From NCBI RefSeq assembly GCF_036884655.1, contig NC_088331.1, positions 18,223,501 through 18,287,500 of the forward strand: 64,000 nt of DNA, in the 5' to 3' direction. The notes under the pieces are model-generated. The model saw nothing but the letters and a program-made list of their open reading frames with translations, had not been told where the DNA came from and did no database searches. This DNA comes from Musa acuminata AAA Group (taxonomy: Eukaryota; Streptophyta; Magnoliopsida; Zingiberales; Musaceae). The position numbers and the translations under genes are program-made. Positions 36,301 through 47,325 of this stretch are shown piece after piece. The first letter of the stretch is position 1; each line of letters begins with the position of its first letter.

Positions 36301-38704
36301 TAATTCTAATTCAAAATGTTGACAACAATTATAGTTTCAACTTTCAACTGTGAAAATCAGAATTCTAAAGACTGTGACTTGCTAATCTCAACCTACAGAC
36401 ATCAAACTTACTGACCTACATTTCATATAACAACTAATATTCTGCACAAATAAAAAAAATAAAGGTAAAAAGTCATCTAGATGAATCCCTAATGACTAAA
36501 GTTGTCAAGCCTTCCACAGATTGAAGCTAACATTTTAAAGCAAAACCAAAAAAAATAGATAACAACAAAAACCAGGAACCAAAATAATGAGCCATTTTTG
36601 TGAATAACATTTCCAGACAAAGCAATGAAAGTGAAACTTACTTGAACATACATCATAAGAGAAGTGGTCTTCCTAAACATCAGGCACACCACAACCTAGC
36701 AAATAACACGAGATTGCAATCAGCTATTTAATCAAATCAAGTCCAACAAATTCTGGCCCTGACTGTTCCATTAAAATATAAAATACTAAGCAGCAATAGT
36801 CACAGACCTTGCTAAAGTACCCAGCTAACATTGAATTATGTGTATGATTTGGTTCAAGAAATGAGAAAAGCCTGTTCATCAGCTGCAGTAACAAAAAATA
36901 TAGTAAAAGTAAACAAACTAAAAATTTCATGTGCCAAGGAGGGTAGATGAATATCATTAATGTGCAGTAACTTACATCTTCATCTTCCACCAAGGTTTTC
37001 AGAATGACATCTATTTCACAAGTAAATATCTCACAGGCGATCAATGGGAACCTATATCATTCAGGAGACAAAGGCCAAAGAAAAAAAAGTAGCCCTTGTA
37101 ATTAATAAGCTCAAAAATTGAGCAAGAAAAAGAAAAAAGAAAAAGAAAAGGAATTGAAATTATTTCTTAATTAACAAATGACAAGCAAAACAACTTTATT
37201 TGACAATGGAACATACTTATAGGAGTGCTTGCTATCCACATCTTCAGGAGGATCTTCAATAATATACTGGACCAACTGTTCTACCTGAGCACGATCTCTA
37301 AGACTGAAAGCAAATGAAGAGCACTTATGAGGAAACTAGTACAGATGTTAAAGGACTCTAAATCTGAGATTCACAAAAGTTTAGTAAAAGTAATTCATGA
37401 TTCCATCATACAGAGAACTCAATACTATGTGTGGACACTCAAAAGAATTTTTTGATCAAAGTTACCACCTTGTGAACACTACTATTATCTTTTTTTTATA
37501 CATGGACCTCCCAAAAGGAAAAAACTTTGAAAGAAACATGAGTTTCAAGGAAGTGCTTAGATCAATTGCATTAAAGATAATTATGCAATGATTCACAACC
37601 CCAACCCAACATCATATGGAGAGGAGAAACATCCCAGTTACAAATCCCGCCTAATTATGCAGTTAATATAGAAACTTGATTTGGTTTTATGAGCATCATT
37701 ACATGATATTACAGCCACTTTTTGTCAAAAAAATTTAATTACAACACCACATTAGTAATATGTATGCAACGATGAATATTACAAATTAATAAGTCGTGTG
37801 TTTAAAGCTTTGCATTCTTGAATTATTTCTTCTTCATCCAGAAGTTCTTCCAAGGTGAAGCTATCCTTATCCAAGATAAATTCCACCTGCAGAATTGGCA
37901 ACAGAAACAAAAGTAAGTCTGTGACCTGATTAGAGAAGATATCAAATGATATATTCTTTCAAAACAGTAACTAACAGAATGTTTAAATTTGCTTGACAAG
38001 CTAACGACAGAAGAATGTTAAGTAGGCTAGGCACCAAACATGCAGCGTGGTCTTCTACGCTACCATTAGGTCATGCCCTCATGAGCAACCCAAGATTTTC
38101 AAGAATCATAAATGCAGGGTCTACTTCCATCTATGAGCATGGTGCCCTCAATGCGTAGGCCCACAAACATTTTTGCAAGGTTCTGGTACGAAATATTGGC
38201 TCAATTTAAAATCGTTGTTATGTTTAAAAGAAAAACAAACAAAAAAGAATCAGCAGGAAAGGATGCAACACTTGTATTCATTCCAAGATAATAAATTTTA
38301 ACGGAGAAATTTCTTTTGTTTTAGAATCAAACACCAAAATCAAGAGAATATGGCATCTGTGCAGCTATTATAATACCATCCAGAATTTAATACTATTCAG
38401 AACCGCTGCAAGCGCTTAGAAAATATCATGAGTCAGAATGCTAACGAAGTTGCGGAAAATTGGACCAAGTTTGAGATGGATGCCGCTACGACGAGCAAAG
38501 GTGATTAGATAAGACAACAGAGAAACTGAGTATGCTTAAAGTTAGCATGACCAAGCCAGCGAATCAACAAACAACACAAGAAAACAAAAGAAAATAAGCC
38601 ACCCAATTCGTCACGGAAGCGACAGATATAAAATCGGCGGATGTACGCGCGAGCGCGCAACTTACCGGAGACGAGGCGGGGAGGTTGGGAATTCGCCAGA
38701 ACAT
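15356..38704 (-). CDS. SAPS-domain (SIT4-associated) regulatory subunit of PP6-type phosphatase, 18 exons
   Basis: Coding exons, minus strand, first to last: 38666-38704, 37783-37886, 37217-37303, 36976-37051, 36808-36882, 36642-36695, 36120-36179, 35558-35674, 33945-34039, 33635-33840, 29199-29296, 28785-28888, 28549-28714, 28342-28464, 18047-18129, 17654-17795, 16184-16254, 15356-16103. All junctions are GT-AG and keep frame: 2448 bases, 815 residues. The start MFWRIPNLPASSP is followed by FTLEELLDEEEIIQECKALN and FPLIACEIFTCEID. Later come NANAAE and LVHTLSVCISLLDPKRS, then YDIAALANNLSQAFRY near residue 520 and FTNSNWFAF near 570. The tail is acidic and Ser/Thr-rich, ending WRMEPEVGVVQE. 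This is the SAPS family, whose plant members bind PP6 catalytic subunits; work in Arabidopsis links them to PIN dephosphorylation. Length and motifs fit an intact gene. Exon 17 (donor AG|GTGCAC) is the least certain. Confidence 0.93.
17117..17345. mobile_element. GGTACC/CGGTAC-rich palindromic MITE-like repeat in intron 16
   Basis: The segment is dense in ggtacggtacggtata, ggtaccggtacgg and ccgtaccgggcggtacgg words. These are self-complementary and could fold into long stems. It starts near aaggttcgcaataccgtacc and ends near ggctcggtacggcag. It differs sharply from the flanking AT-rich intron. No protein is encoded. Related text flanks the hAT element at 19140 and lies at about 27800-28285. 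Confidence 0.5.
19045..20200. repeat. CGGTAC-type MITE-like repeat split by a hAT element
   Basis: Left part (about 19045-19139): taccaaaccataccgatata, then tgtaccacccatactgg. Right part (20154-20195): atataccacccatatcgagcggtac. With the hAT element and one target copy removed, the two parts join into one repeat like that at 17117-17345. The order of insertion is therefore clear: the palindromic repeat first, then hAT. Confidence 0.5.
19140..20153. mobile_element. Non-autonomous hAT element 1 (1014 bp) in intron 14
   Basis: The termini are imperfect inverted repeats: CAGTGATTTAAAAAGCGC at the left and GCGCCTTTTGCAATCACTG at the right. Flanking 8-bp target duplications, ggactgac, are perfect (19132-19139 and 20154-20161), which is diagnostic of the hAT superfamily. 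Both ends carry aggcgctcgccc-type words that make longer subterminal inverted repeats. The interior has an AT-rich part (19240-19440), then a (gcagcgg)n/(gcgagc)n array (19445-19875), then a gggttagggtt run (19887-19915). No transposase is encoded; ORFs in the array are compositional. Confidence 0.85.
21235..21615 (+). repeat. Dispersed LTR-type repeat 'R', copy 2 (intron 14)
   Basis: It starts near aatattgagcgatgcagt and shares ordered phrases with the copy at 23183: tgtccatgacatttctcgatt, ttgttgtcaatgtttttat, ctcattctcatgtgcc and aggtggcac. No coding capacity. A run of 24 G follows at 21628-21651. Confidence 0.55.
21628..21651 (+). repeat. Homopolymer G tract (24 G)
   Basis: An uninterrupted run of G follows gagagca and precedes tgtgcgggtggggc. 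Its length is likely to vary and is prone to sequencing error. Confidence 0.9.
21968..22055 (+). repeat. Compound microsatellite (TG)n(TA)n(GA)n
   Basis: tgtgtgtgtgtatatatg units grade into tatatatac and end in (ag)n at about 22037-22055. Confidence 0.85.
23030..23640 (+). mobile_element. Truncated LTR-element fragment: internal 3' end, purine tract and LTR 'R' copy 3
   Basis: A purine tract, aagtgggggagaa (23170-23182), is followed by an LTR-like sequence starting tattagagcgatgtagtc. The 100 bases before it (gagttgcaa, then aaaggcttcaatcaaggcat) resemble, inverted, the internal end of the LARD at 42378-42450. R is therefore probably the LTR of a gypsy/LARD relative. The LTR part shares phrases with copies at 21235 and 32225. 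Confidence 0.6.
23973..24907. mobile_element. Non-autonomous hAT element 2 (935 bp) in intron 14
   Basis: It has the same termini as element 1 (CAGTGATTTAAAAAGCGC; TTTTTAAATCACTG) and perfect 8-bp target duplications, attactaa (23965-23972 and 24908-24915). The interior repeats the plan of element 1: an AT-rich start, a GC-rich array (gcagcgggagcggga and gtaaggaggca units, 24290-24620), a short gggttagggttggg and an aggcgctcgcccgaagcgccc end. Both are in one intron and the same orientation. No transposase. Confidence 0.85.
24907..24963 (+). repeat. 28-bp tandem duplication abutting hAT element 2
   Basis: The unit attactaacattataccact plus attatttg occurs twice without mismatch. The first unit begins with the target duplication of the hAT element, so the duplication may have been present in the target. 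Confidence 0.85.
24964..27794. other. Intron 14 sequence without recognised elements
   Basis: AT-rich sequence with no supported ORF or terminal repeats. A diverged direct repeat is present at about 26815-26900 and 26925-27010 (the phrase tacagattagatggagt versus tacataccagactggagt, then aatctagatt-aagtccagtt). Confidence 0.45.
27795..28285. repeat. Diverged MITE-like repeat near the 5' end of intron 14
   Basis: Phrases such as tactggcttactggacggtaaac and ataggtaccaaattgag (28250-28268) resemble degenerate members of the palindromic ggtacc repeats. The middle is C-rich (28000-28150) with no credible ORF. Boundaries are estimates. Confidence 0.35.
29297..32224. other. Intron 10, left part: no recognised elements
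   Basis: AT-rich intron sequence. A short diverged direct repeat, gtaagaaaactgcattaa / gtaggaaaactgcattaag, occurs at about 30299 and 30402, each followed by acaatagg and a tctca/tctc stretch. No gene seen. Confidence 0.45.
32225..32930 (+). repeat. Dispersed LTR-type repeat 'R', copy 4 (intron 10)
   Basis: It has tttggcactatgttttgcct, then aaactacctcgctttcacgtgtcg, taacccacaagtggcacaagg, cttgccttacacc, gtgagacgtcgagac and a doubled gcaggtccttcgggacttg / gcaagtccttcgagacct. It matches copy 1 (10939-11525, minus) over its 3' half and copies 2 and 3 over the middle. Confidence 0.5.
32931..33634. other. Pyrimidine-rich segment of intron 10
   Basis: 33050-33370 is unusually C/T-rich on the plus strand and has a 150-codon plus-strand ORF with low-complexity Ser/Pro content. 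I do not consider it a gene. It may be part of a captured promoter/UTR or of a non-autonomous transposon, but no terminal repeats were found. Confidence 0.35.
34716..34942 (+). repeat. 116-bp tandem duplication in intron 8
   Basis: Two units (34716-34831 and 34832-34942) begin agttttaaggaca and include ctaggaattttggacacaac and caacaccacagcagttta. They differ at scattered sites, so the duplication is old. Confidence 0.8.
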
Positions 38705-39404
38705 CTCCGACTTAGCTAGCGGATCGAGCTACGAGGATAGCTCCGACAGGACCGAAAACCCACAGATTCCACGGAAGCGGGCGAGTTCGTCCAGCGCAGA
38801 ATGGTGGCCGAGCAACTGAAAGAACAGCTTGGGCAGTGGCGGCGGTGAGGCCCAAGAGGAAGAGAGAAGGCTGAGAAGAGTAAGCCCTAGATTTGGGGGT
38901 GGAGAGAAAGAGGTAGGCGTCTCCTTTGTTACGAGGAGAATGCGAAAAATATAAAAGAGACGCATAAAGAAGTATCGGGGGAAGTTGAGGTGGGTCAGGA
39001 GTTGGGTCCAAATTTGTGTCGCTAAAAGTTAAGGCCACACCACAAAAGAATCTTTTATAACCGGCCGAACCCTCACTCGTCAATATAGTCGCAGGCAGTG
39101 TCGCTCATGTAGGGCCTGCCTGCAGGTATTGGTTGAATCACTCCACGGGTATATTGTCGACGTAATTAAGGAGATGCTCTTTCTCTTTTTTCATTCTCCG
39201 GATGACCTGCTGCTACAGGTTAAGCAAAGATTCAATTCGACCGGTGACCAGAACCAGCCGGTACTCTCAATTCAAAAGACGAAAAAAAGGGTCTTGTGCG
39301 ACATCACACGTCTCCCCTCTTCCTCCGGTTTACATATCCTCCACTACACAGTTACGAAATATGATAATCGCCCCTACAAAGCCCATCGGTTAAAAATTTA
39401 GTTA
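38705..39404 (-). promoter_or_regulatory. 5' UTR and promoter region of the SAPS gene
   Basis: On the minus strand a TATAAAAG box lies at 39052-39059. That would place transcription start near 39025 and give a 5' UTR of about 320 bases. A TTGGGCC element (site-II-like) is at about 38847-38855, inside the presumed leader. The ORFs in this stretch lack conserved content. An intron in the leader cannot be excluded. Confidence 0.4.
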
Positions 39405-40289
39405 TCAGTTGTGAAAATTATGTTTAAAATATTTTTAAAAAGTTCCAAGTACCTTTGTTTTTTCTCATCTATTATTTTAAAACTTATTTCGTGCCTTTCA
39501 TAAATATCATAAGGATTTACATCAAATATTTAACAAAATATAAAAGATTTAGCTAATAGGGATGAGATTATGAAATAAAGTTGGGAGTCCGCAAGGGAGT
39601 CACGAAGAGTACTAACATTTATTGAGGCTTCACTGTCAAATCAACTAATAAATATTAAGGATAATGATAATGTTACAATTTGTTGAATTTTATAATGATA
39701 TATATTAAGCTTAATTATAATATATATATATATATATATGTGCAATTTTATCAATATTTATAGTAACAAGTAATAATATATGTTGATATATGTTGTGCTC
39801 CACTTCCGTTGTGTGGTGGAATAGAAAAGACGGAAGAAGGCAAAGCGACCGTTCTCGAAAAATAGCGTGATTGATGAGCTTGCGGACAACCACGTCCACA
39901 GGAAACAAAAACGTGCGAGTTGTCTGTCCAAACGGAGATGTGGTGATTGTAAAGGAGGTATTGCGAGGCACTGTACCACTTGCTGCTTGGGCCATCTAAT
40001 CATGTGATATCATCGTCGTGGGTGGGAACAATGCCTAATATGGAATTGTAATTCTGAAAATAGTATATTTATTATTATGATGTCTAATGTGAGACATATA
40101 TATATATATATATATATATAGTAGTATGAAAAAAATATCATAGTGATAGAGGATGTTTAAGTATCACCTAATTGGCCACCATCTTAGATCATACGTGGTA
40201 TCACTTCAGAGTCACACATACATAGTTTGACTTAGAAATGATTGTGTCCCGAAGCGATTTCGTCTGGCTCAGAAGGGATACAAAACAGA
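39405..40289. other. AT-rich intergenic region with (TA)n microsatellites
   Basis: (TA)n tracts lie at 39718-39740 and 40096-40120. A small open stretch at 39830-39995 has short readable frames on both strands (plus: VRVVCPNGDVVIVKEVL; minus: SGTVPRNTSFTITTSPFG). Neither has a gene context. No gene is called. Confidence 0.4.
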
Positions 40290-41602
40290 ATCCACGTCAC
40301 TTGAAATCGCACGATTCCTCTTCCATCGAGGCCATCGACATCCACTATCAATCTTCCTTTAATAGGAGAAGATCAACCTCCTTCTTATACCCTTCTTCTC
40401 CTTTTACCGGGTTTAGGAGACAACCCTCACAAGTACACACACTCCTCTCTAAACATAATTCTAATACTTAGACTAGAGGAGGATTCTCATAAGAGATTTC
40501 TACAGTATTTTTTCCTTTTTAAATTCTCTATGCTTATGTTTTTTAACCAGGAATGAGAGGGGTATTTATAGGCTTCAAGTTGATTTAAATTTGGAGCCTA
40601 AAAATATCTCATCCTAGGTTTCCTAAGTACTGGCAGTACCACCGCCATTCTTGGGCGGTACTACTGCCGTAGGATCTGGTACTAGGTGGTACCACCGCCC
40701 AAATTTCCTAGGGTGATGTTCCGCAGGCGGTGCCACCGCTGGTCCTGGCGGTGCCACCACCGGCCAGGGTTTCAGCACCCTAGTTGGGCCTTGAATCTGG
40801 CCCAAACCAGCCCAACTTCGGGCCTAGTTAGCCCCTAACAAAGTTGATGAGATTATCTCTCAATCACAACTCTAATTATGGACTAACTATGATTCCTAAG
40901 ACATAATCTAAGCAAGATAAGTCTGGTTTCTTCCGGTGAGCTTTCGACGGTCTTTCGGCGAACTTCCGACGATCTCTTGACAATGTTTCGGTGGACTCCC
41001 AACAAGCTCCTAGACTTCACGATGATCTTCTTGGCGAGTTTCGACGAGCTTCTTTAGCAAGCTCCAGGACTTCTCGATCAATTCCGACAGAACTTCTGAC
41101 GAACATTCAAACTTCCGATAAACTCTCAAACTCCCAACGAAATCGCGTTCTTGACTCCGGGACTTCATTTTGCTTTATGCCTTGCTATCGTAGTTAATCC
41201 TCCACACATAAAAATATACTTCAATCTAGACAATTATTAATAAGCATGAATCATATCGTCCGGCATGTCATTGGTCCATCGACGCTTCGTTCGATTCTTC
41301 GGCGCATCGTCCTCTCTTGCGGCCTATTGCCCAATCGGCCAGTTGATCTCCGCAACTCCAATATCCTTAGCGCAATATCCACTCTTCTTGGCCCGATGCC
41401 CGAATCCATGGCCCAAAGCCTTCTATCGATACGTCGACCGATCCTTCGGCTCGACGTCCAATCTTCTGACATGTTTCTCTGGCCCAACATGATTCTTCCT
41501 ACTTTAATTGTCTCTCCCTGATCAAAGTACCCTGTGTCACTCAAAACACAGATTAAATCATAAACACTATCAATTGGTTTCATCATCAAAATTTGAGATT
41601 CA
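40290..41602 (-). repeat. Solo or truncated copia LTR (minus)
   Basis: Read on the minus strand it starts TGAATCTCAAATTTTGATGA at 41602, has a TATAAATA box at 40563-40570, and has the GC-rich ggtggtaccaccgcc array at about 40625-40770. It lacks the terminal G/C-run hairpin at the left, so it is truncated near 40290. No purine tract lies to its right, which argues for a solo or recombined LTR. Confidence 0.65.
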
Positions 41603-42377
41603 ACACCACCAACCTGAAATATTGACGGATGCTGATAATGTTGGGAAACCTTGGGTAGCATCACATGCATAGCGAAAGAACAAAAAATAAAAATATGTTC
41701 CTAAAAATCGAATATCGGATCGTCGTGCGAAGAATGGTGTGCAAAAAATGTAAAATTGAAAATCGTGTAACATGTGTGAGATGATTTACCTAGGGGAGAT
41801 CATATATCTTTGAAATCATAAATCTAAATCTTTGGATGAAGGAGGTTAGATGTCCTCCTCTCTAACGGTGATCCACACAATAGATTGGGCGATAACACTC
41901 CTCAAATCGCAGTACGATCTTCCTCTCCACGCTATCACGGACTTAGCTGGTTTTGCCTAAGTTGTGCGGCACCCTTGCGTGTTCGTCCACAAAGGTCAAC
42001 CTCCCCGAAGCCTCCCATTGTCCCTTAGGACCAACAAAAGAGAGAACGGGTTAGAGAGAACGCCTAAATCGGGATCCATAAGCAAACATCTTCGAAAAAC
42101 ACTTCATAGATAATGTAAATTACAAACAGACTTTACAAGCTCTAAACAGTTGCACAACAAATGGTAAAATGATCCATTACAGACCGAGAATCTCTCGCAC
42201 ATGTCCACATGACATAACCTTTATTTACAAGCCTAAAGAGGCCACCAACCCAACTAAAATGAGACTATTAAGCCTTCGGTCGCCCCTCTACATGTTGTAC
42301 AAGGTATGAACATGCCAAAAGACACGGACATACATAAGCATTACATCAACATCTTGTTTAGAAGTTTGTCCGTGACA

Positions 42378-45300
42378 TTCTCCCCCACTTATTCCTTTGA
42401 CGTCCTCGTTGAAGCCTTTATCGACATTGCAACTCCTCGCCTTTGCTGAGTCTTCAATCTTCTGCTCCAGCTACAATGCGCCTCTTGGCTCCCAGCTGCT
42501 CTCCGTTGCTGTTTTTGAGTACTCGAACCTTTGATCCACCATGCTGCTTCAACTCACCAATGACTCTGACTCTGGTGTGGGGTTGGCCGAGTTGTGTTGA
42601 TCATTGTTGATTCTTGCAGATCCCCCAGATGAAGGAAAAGACCATCCTTACTGTGCTAGTCTCTCAAATTCCTCATGCTGCTTGAACCGGGTGGATGCTT
42701 GTTGGAGCTTTAACGAGCATCATCTCGCAAACTTCTGAAGTTTTGGCTCATTCCTCCACAAAATTTGCTCATTGACTTTTCTTTCACTTAGTTGTCACAT
42801 CCAAGTAGGTTCGCATCACTTCTGCTTTCGATTGGCATTTCGTTGGGAAATGAAGCGGACAATCTACTCTCAGTAGCACTAATCACCGTTGGTGAGGATT
42901 TGACAACTATTGTCTTTCATTATCTTCGAAGGGTCTTTGAACTTGTGCAAAGCTCCTCTGCTAGATAGATAAGAGAATTGGGGTACTCGGTTTCGCCCAT
43001 TCTCTTAAGAGGTGAGAAGGCAAAGGTTACTTGACTTCGCCCGCCTCCTCGAGGTTGTACTTCATGCATCGAGCTGGTTACTAGCATTCGCCTGCTCTTT
43101 GCTCACACTTCTGAAGCACTTGAAGTGTTTGCACTCCTTGCATTGAGTTAGTTACTGTGATTCACCTTCTCAATGCCATCAAACTTCTGGAATGCAGGAA
43201 GTTTTCACCCCAACTTGGAGTAATTCTCTCATAGGTTTGGTCGCCTCTGGGATTGTACCATCTTCTCCATCAACCCTATCGCCTACACCACTGAGTAGCA
43301 AAGGTACAGCACCGCGTGCTGCCTGCTTCGTTCCTTGGTTATGCACTCTTGCATGACCCGAAGTCCTTCACTTTTGGCTATCTTGATGAGAAGCACATTG
43401 ACACCGGTCTTACGAAGTTCTTCGGCTTCTGCCCTTCAGCCTTGTCTCGGTACTTAGAGATTGCCTCTGCATTCTCCACCTCCTCGACCCCTTTTCTTTT
43501 CAATCAGTAGATATGCCTCTGTGGCACTCCTCCGAGTCCACCTCTATTCTAACTGATGCTTGATTTTGGGTAGCTAAGTCCCTCTGGACTCGTCGTTGCT
43601 TCCTCGCCCCTTTAGACCCCCTGCGTCAACACCTCTATGTTCTCCAAGGAGTCCGTTTGGTCGATGGAAAGACAGACTGCAACTCCCATGCATGGCCTCT
43701 GCCATCACGTTGTAGGGTTTGCACCGATTCTGTTCTCCTTAGCTTCCTTGGTAGCAACGCTCGCTTACTCGGCCTTGTCCTCTGACTTGCCGGGCTCCCT
43801 AAAGCGAATATGAGCTCTGGAGCAGTCCAACTCTCCAGCTGCTTCAATCATACCTCTGCATGATCAAGTCCCTCCCATGGAACTCACTAGTACTTGCATT
43901 CGAACTTTTCCCTTGGTGGAACCCAACCCCCATATGCTGATGACTAGGGCTTTCATCCGATGTAAAATTCGATGCACGCACATAAGACCCGCCTTTACGG
44001 TACTATAGCCTTCACTCCTTGAATCCATAGTCCTTCTTGCCGTCGTGTTGTTCACCGAAGTGGAGCTTCCAATAGCTCCCGATAATACCTCCGTATGATC
44101 TAGTCCCTCACGGGACTATGTCGTGTGTATCGCATTGCCACGAACTGTTCCACCACAATTCGCTGCACCATATCGCCTCCTGGTGACATCTTCATTGCAT
44201 TCTGATCCTTGTGGAATAAACTCGAATTGTGAACCCTCCATGTGTGGCCTCTGCCAATACATCGCTGGGTCTCTTCCACCTTCGATTTTGTTCGCTCCTT
44301 TGGCAATCGACCTTCATCCACCCACTCTTGGGTCACACCTAGATGAAGCACCGCTCTAGGACAGTCCGTCGCCTAGTAGCTCTCGAAGTCCACCGACTTC
44401 ACTGTAATTTGTTCACCATTGTCTGGATCCTGGGCCTCTACCCCTACCAGCATAATCTCCGCTGCGCACCGCTTCCTTCATGGCAACTTGAATGGCAACA
44501 CTGTGGCATATTCTTCAAGAGTACCCGCCTCTGCGTCCTCTTGCCCCGTGCGAAGGCCTTCTGAACCCAACTTCGCCTCCGCAAATTGAGTCGCCTTAGT
44601 TCCTCCATCAAATGCTCCTTCAAGATAAGGTGCATGTGCCCAGAAGCTCCCTTCATCTTTGGCACCATGCAAGATGAGTCCTCTCTGATAGAATGAATGA
44701 CCCATGGAACAATATGATTCTACTCTTGCCTCTGCAAGAGTTCATGTCCTTAACCTTTGTCTAAGGAAAGCACTGTGCCTCTGCTCCATGTTCCAACTTC
44801 TATGCTAGCTCTCTTCATGCGGCTTAGGTACTTCGCCAAGTTACACCCAAGTTGCTTCGCTCCTCGTTTTTGCATTGAGTCGATGGTGGCCCTCGCGCCC
44901 ACCATTCCATGGGTCAGCCCTCCCTTGAGTCCGATCTCCATATCGACTTCAAGTGTGCCTTCATTTAATTTGCTTTGGGTCGCTCCCCCACTTGATCTCG
45001 CAATGCATCCACTAATGCATTCTCTCAAGCGAGATCATGCGATGACTCCTCGCCGCTTGCTCAGTCCATTGAGCTTCGTGGAGTCGTTGTTTGTTGAGGT
45101 ACTCCTCCTCAACATGTGAGGTCCGTCTCACATGATTCTCCCTCTGGAGAGCCGGGACTTATCCCTCTTGGATAACTGTCCCATTGTTGCAACATCTCTC
45201 TTCGTTTCGGAGACCACCATCCCCTTGGACTACTCCGATCTGCTAAACAAACTATGCATTGTTCTGCCTCCTGCAAACGCACTTGCTAGATTGTGACTCC

Positions 45301-45920
45301 ACATTAATACAACCCCCGCTGCACCACTCAAGGCCTAGCAACATGCTGAACTCGTTGCACACTCCAGCCTCCTACGGACGTATCCTTCACATGCCGAAGA
45401 GAAAGTTCCAATGCTCCATGGCACCGAGTTTCGGTCGCCTTGGGATGGCCGCGAACATTCCATCGTCCGCATACAAGCCCATGCATGAGTACCGAATTCT
45501 TTGAGTTAGCAATTCCCCTCATCTCTGTGAGCTTTGCACAACTCTTTCGAACGTTGAGCAACTCATTCCACCTTGGATGGTCTCATCCTTTACCAAGCGC
45601 CTCGCTTGCCTTGAGCACCATCAAGTATAGTTGTCAACGTCGAGCTGTAGCTCAAACTCATCCATCCCAACCTTTGTGCGCTCCACATTCTTCCAAGCTT
45701 ACCTGTTCTCGTGGTGCCTCTTGCGCGAAGGGTTGGCCATTCCTTTGAATGCCAATGTCAGATGCCCGCTCATCCGAGCGACTCCTTTTCCCTACATCTC
45801 CATGCCCGTTTTCCCCCAAACGGTCGCGCATGTGCTGACTGCCCTTAACGCAGCCCCGCTAGGTCCCCCACGTTTGCATGCTAAGTATTTTTATGAGTGA
45901 TTGTCCCGCTCTAATACCAT
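42378..45920 (-). other. Non-coding interior of the LARD-like element
   Basis: It is GC-richer than its surroundings. Short minus-strand frames of 60-95 codons occur at 43635-43847, 44100-44351, 44444-44668, 44750-45028 and 45328-45561. One holds CNLAKYLSRMKRASIEVGT. None joins into a known domain. Similar phrases recur (atggcctctgccatcacgttg near 43693; gtggcctctgccaatacatcg near 44244), suggesting internal duplication. I recall similar hypothetical proteins predicted from banana/ensete genomes, but cannot verify this here. Confidence 0.5.
45903..45919 (-). other. tRNA-Met-type primer-binding site of the LARD
   Basis: TGGTATTAGAGCGGGAC lies two bases inside the 5' LTR on the minus strand and differs by one base from the TGGTATCAGAGC consensus seen at 62431-62442. 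Confidence 0.75.
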
Positions 45921-47325
45921 CTATCACGGACTTAGCTGGTTTTGCCTAAGTCGTGCGGCACCCTTGCGTGTCCGTCCGCAAAGGTCAGCCTCCCCGAAGC
46001 CTCCCATTGTCCCTTAGGACTAACAAAAGAGAGAACGGGTTAGAGAGAACGTCTCAATCGGGATCCACAAGCAAACATCTCCGAAAAATACTTCATAGAT
46101 AATGCAAATTACAAACAGACTTTACAAGCTCTGAACAATTGCACAACAATGGGTAAAATGGTCCATTATAGACCGAGAATCTCTCGCACGTGTCCACATG
46201 ACACAACCTTTATTTACAAGCCTAAAGAGGCCACCAACCTAACTAAAATGGGACTATTAAGCCTTCAACCGCCTCTCTACATGCTGTACAAGGCATGAAC
46301 ATGCCAAAAGACACGGACATACATAAGCATTACATCAAACATCTTGTTTAGAAGTTTGTCCGTGACAACACGTATCACAAGACTGCACCGTAATCAAGAA
46401 GGCGTCGACCCTTCTTGCTGTCCACATACCCCAGACAGGGGCAGTCGGCTAAGGGGAGAGGAGAGGGAGGAGAATAGGAGGGGCAGCTAAGAGGAGACCA
46501 GCCTATGCCACCTTTTGGTCCCTCCTATTTATAGAGATTTCTACCACTTAACTTTAATGAATTCTACCATATTTGGTATTGGATCTCTATCAAATTACCC
46601 AAACCTCCTGGATTAGTGGATCTCTATCCAATAATCTCTTATTAGCTCTTATTAGATTTCATCCATATAGGATCCAATAATATAGTCTTATTGGATATCC
46701 AATAAGAAAGGGGGTTAGTAAATATCTCATATCCAAATCTTTACTCGTCGCAACACCTACCAATTGTGTGTGACTCTCTAGGTCCAATGCCAAGCTAATC
46801 GTGAGTCGTACCTATCAGAACTTCTTTTAATTTAGTGAATTATTATCTCTATAATAATTCACTTGACTTGTCGACTACGGATGTACTATACTACTATACT
46901 ATAGTCCCCAAACAATACAGGGGAATCCAATTCATTAGATCTGTCTATCCTTAGTTACCATGTATCTATTGTCCCTCATTCATTTAATATCCTAGAGATT
47001 ATATACCAGATATGATGCTGTCAAGCCCTACAGAATCTACTCGAGTCTCGCTTTAATCAGATTCTCTCGAAGAACTTCTTTCTCTCTTAATCTGAATGAC
47101 TATTACTAGGGATTCGCCTGAGCAAAAATACAGAGGATATTTCTCTCATGACATCAAGAATAGATGATCCTCTATTGACACTCAATTACCCTCGTAAGGT
47201 TGGCTACCACTCTTGATAACCGATTGTGCTAGATTTGGAACTTTCAAACATATAAGTTCGGTATCAAAGGATAGAGTACTAATATAAGGCATTCTTGGTG
47301 TATCAAATCTAAGGACCATATATTA

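Larger units (their letters stand above)
41932..46367 (-). mobile_element. LARD-like LTR retrotransposon (4.4 kb) without pol
   Basis: Two direct LTRs (about 41932-42377 and 45921-46367) begin TGTCACGGACAAAC on the minus strand and end GTCCGTGATAG; by eye they are about 94% identical. A primer-binding site, TGGTATTAGAGCGGGAC, complementary in type to initiator tRNA-Met, lies at 45903-45919. A purine tract, AAGTGGGGGAGAA, lies at 42378-42390. An imperfect 5-bp target duplication is visible (ccacg/acacg). The 3.5-kb interior has only short ORFs and none shows gag, protease, RT or integrase motifs, so it must depend on proteins supplied in trans. Confidence 0.8.
41639..47325 (+). repeat. Gypsy-type LTR 'G' (plus), split by a LARD and truncated on the right
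   Basis: It begins TGTTGGGAAACC and matches, inverted, the LTR at 53448-55015. Shared phrases include gcatcacatgcatagcg, ctcctctctaacggtgatccaca, ccaataagaaaggggg, actacggatgtactatac and atttcatccatataggatcc. It is split at 41932/46368 by the LARD-like element and cut at 47325 by the copia LTR that follows. Nothing in it is coding. Confidence 0.7.

Noticed and set aside
39711..40003. Minus-strand ORFs of 81-94 codons upstream of the SAPS gene
   Set aside because: Overlapping frames, ending in (TA)n microsatellite codons, no homologue recognised and no splice context.
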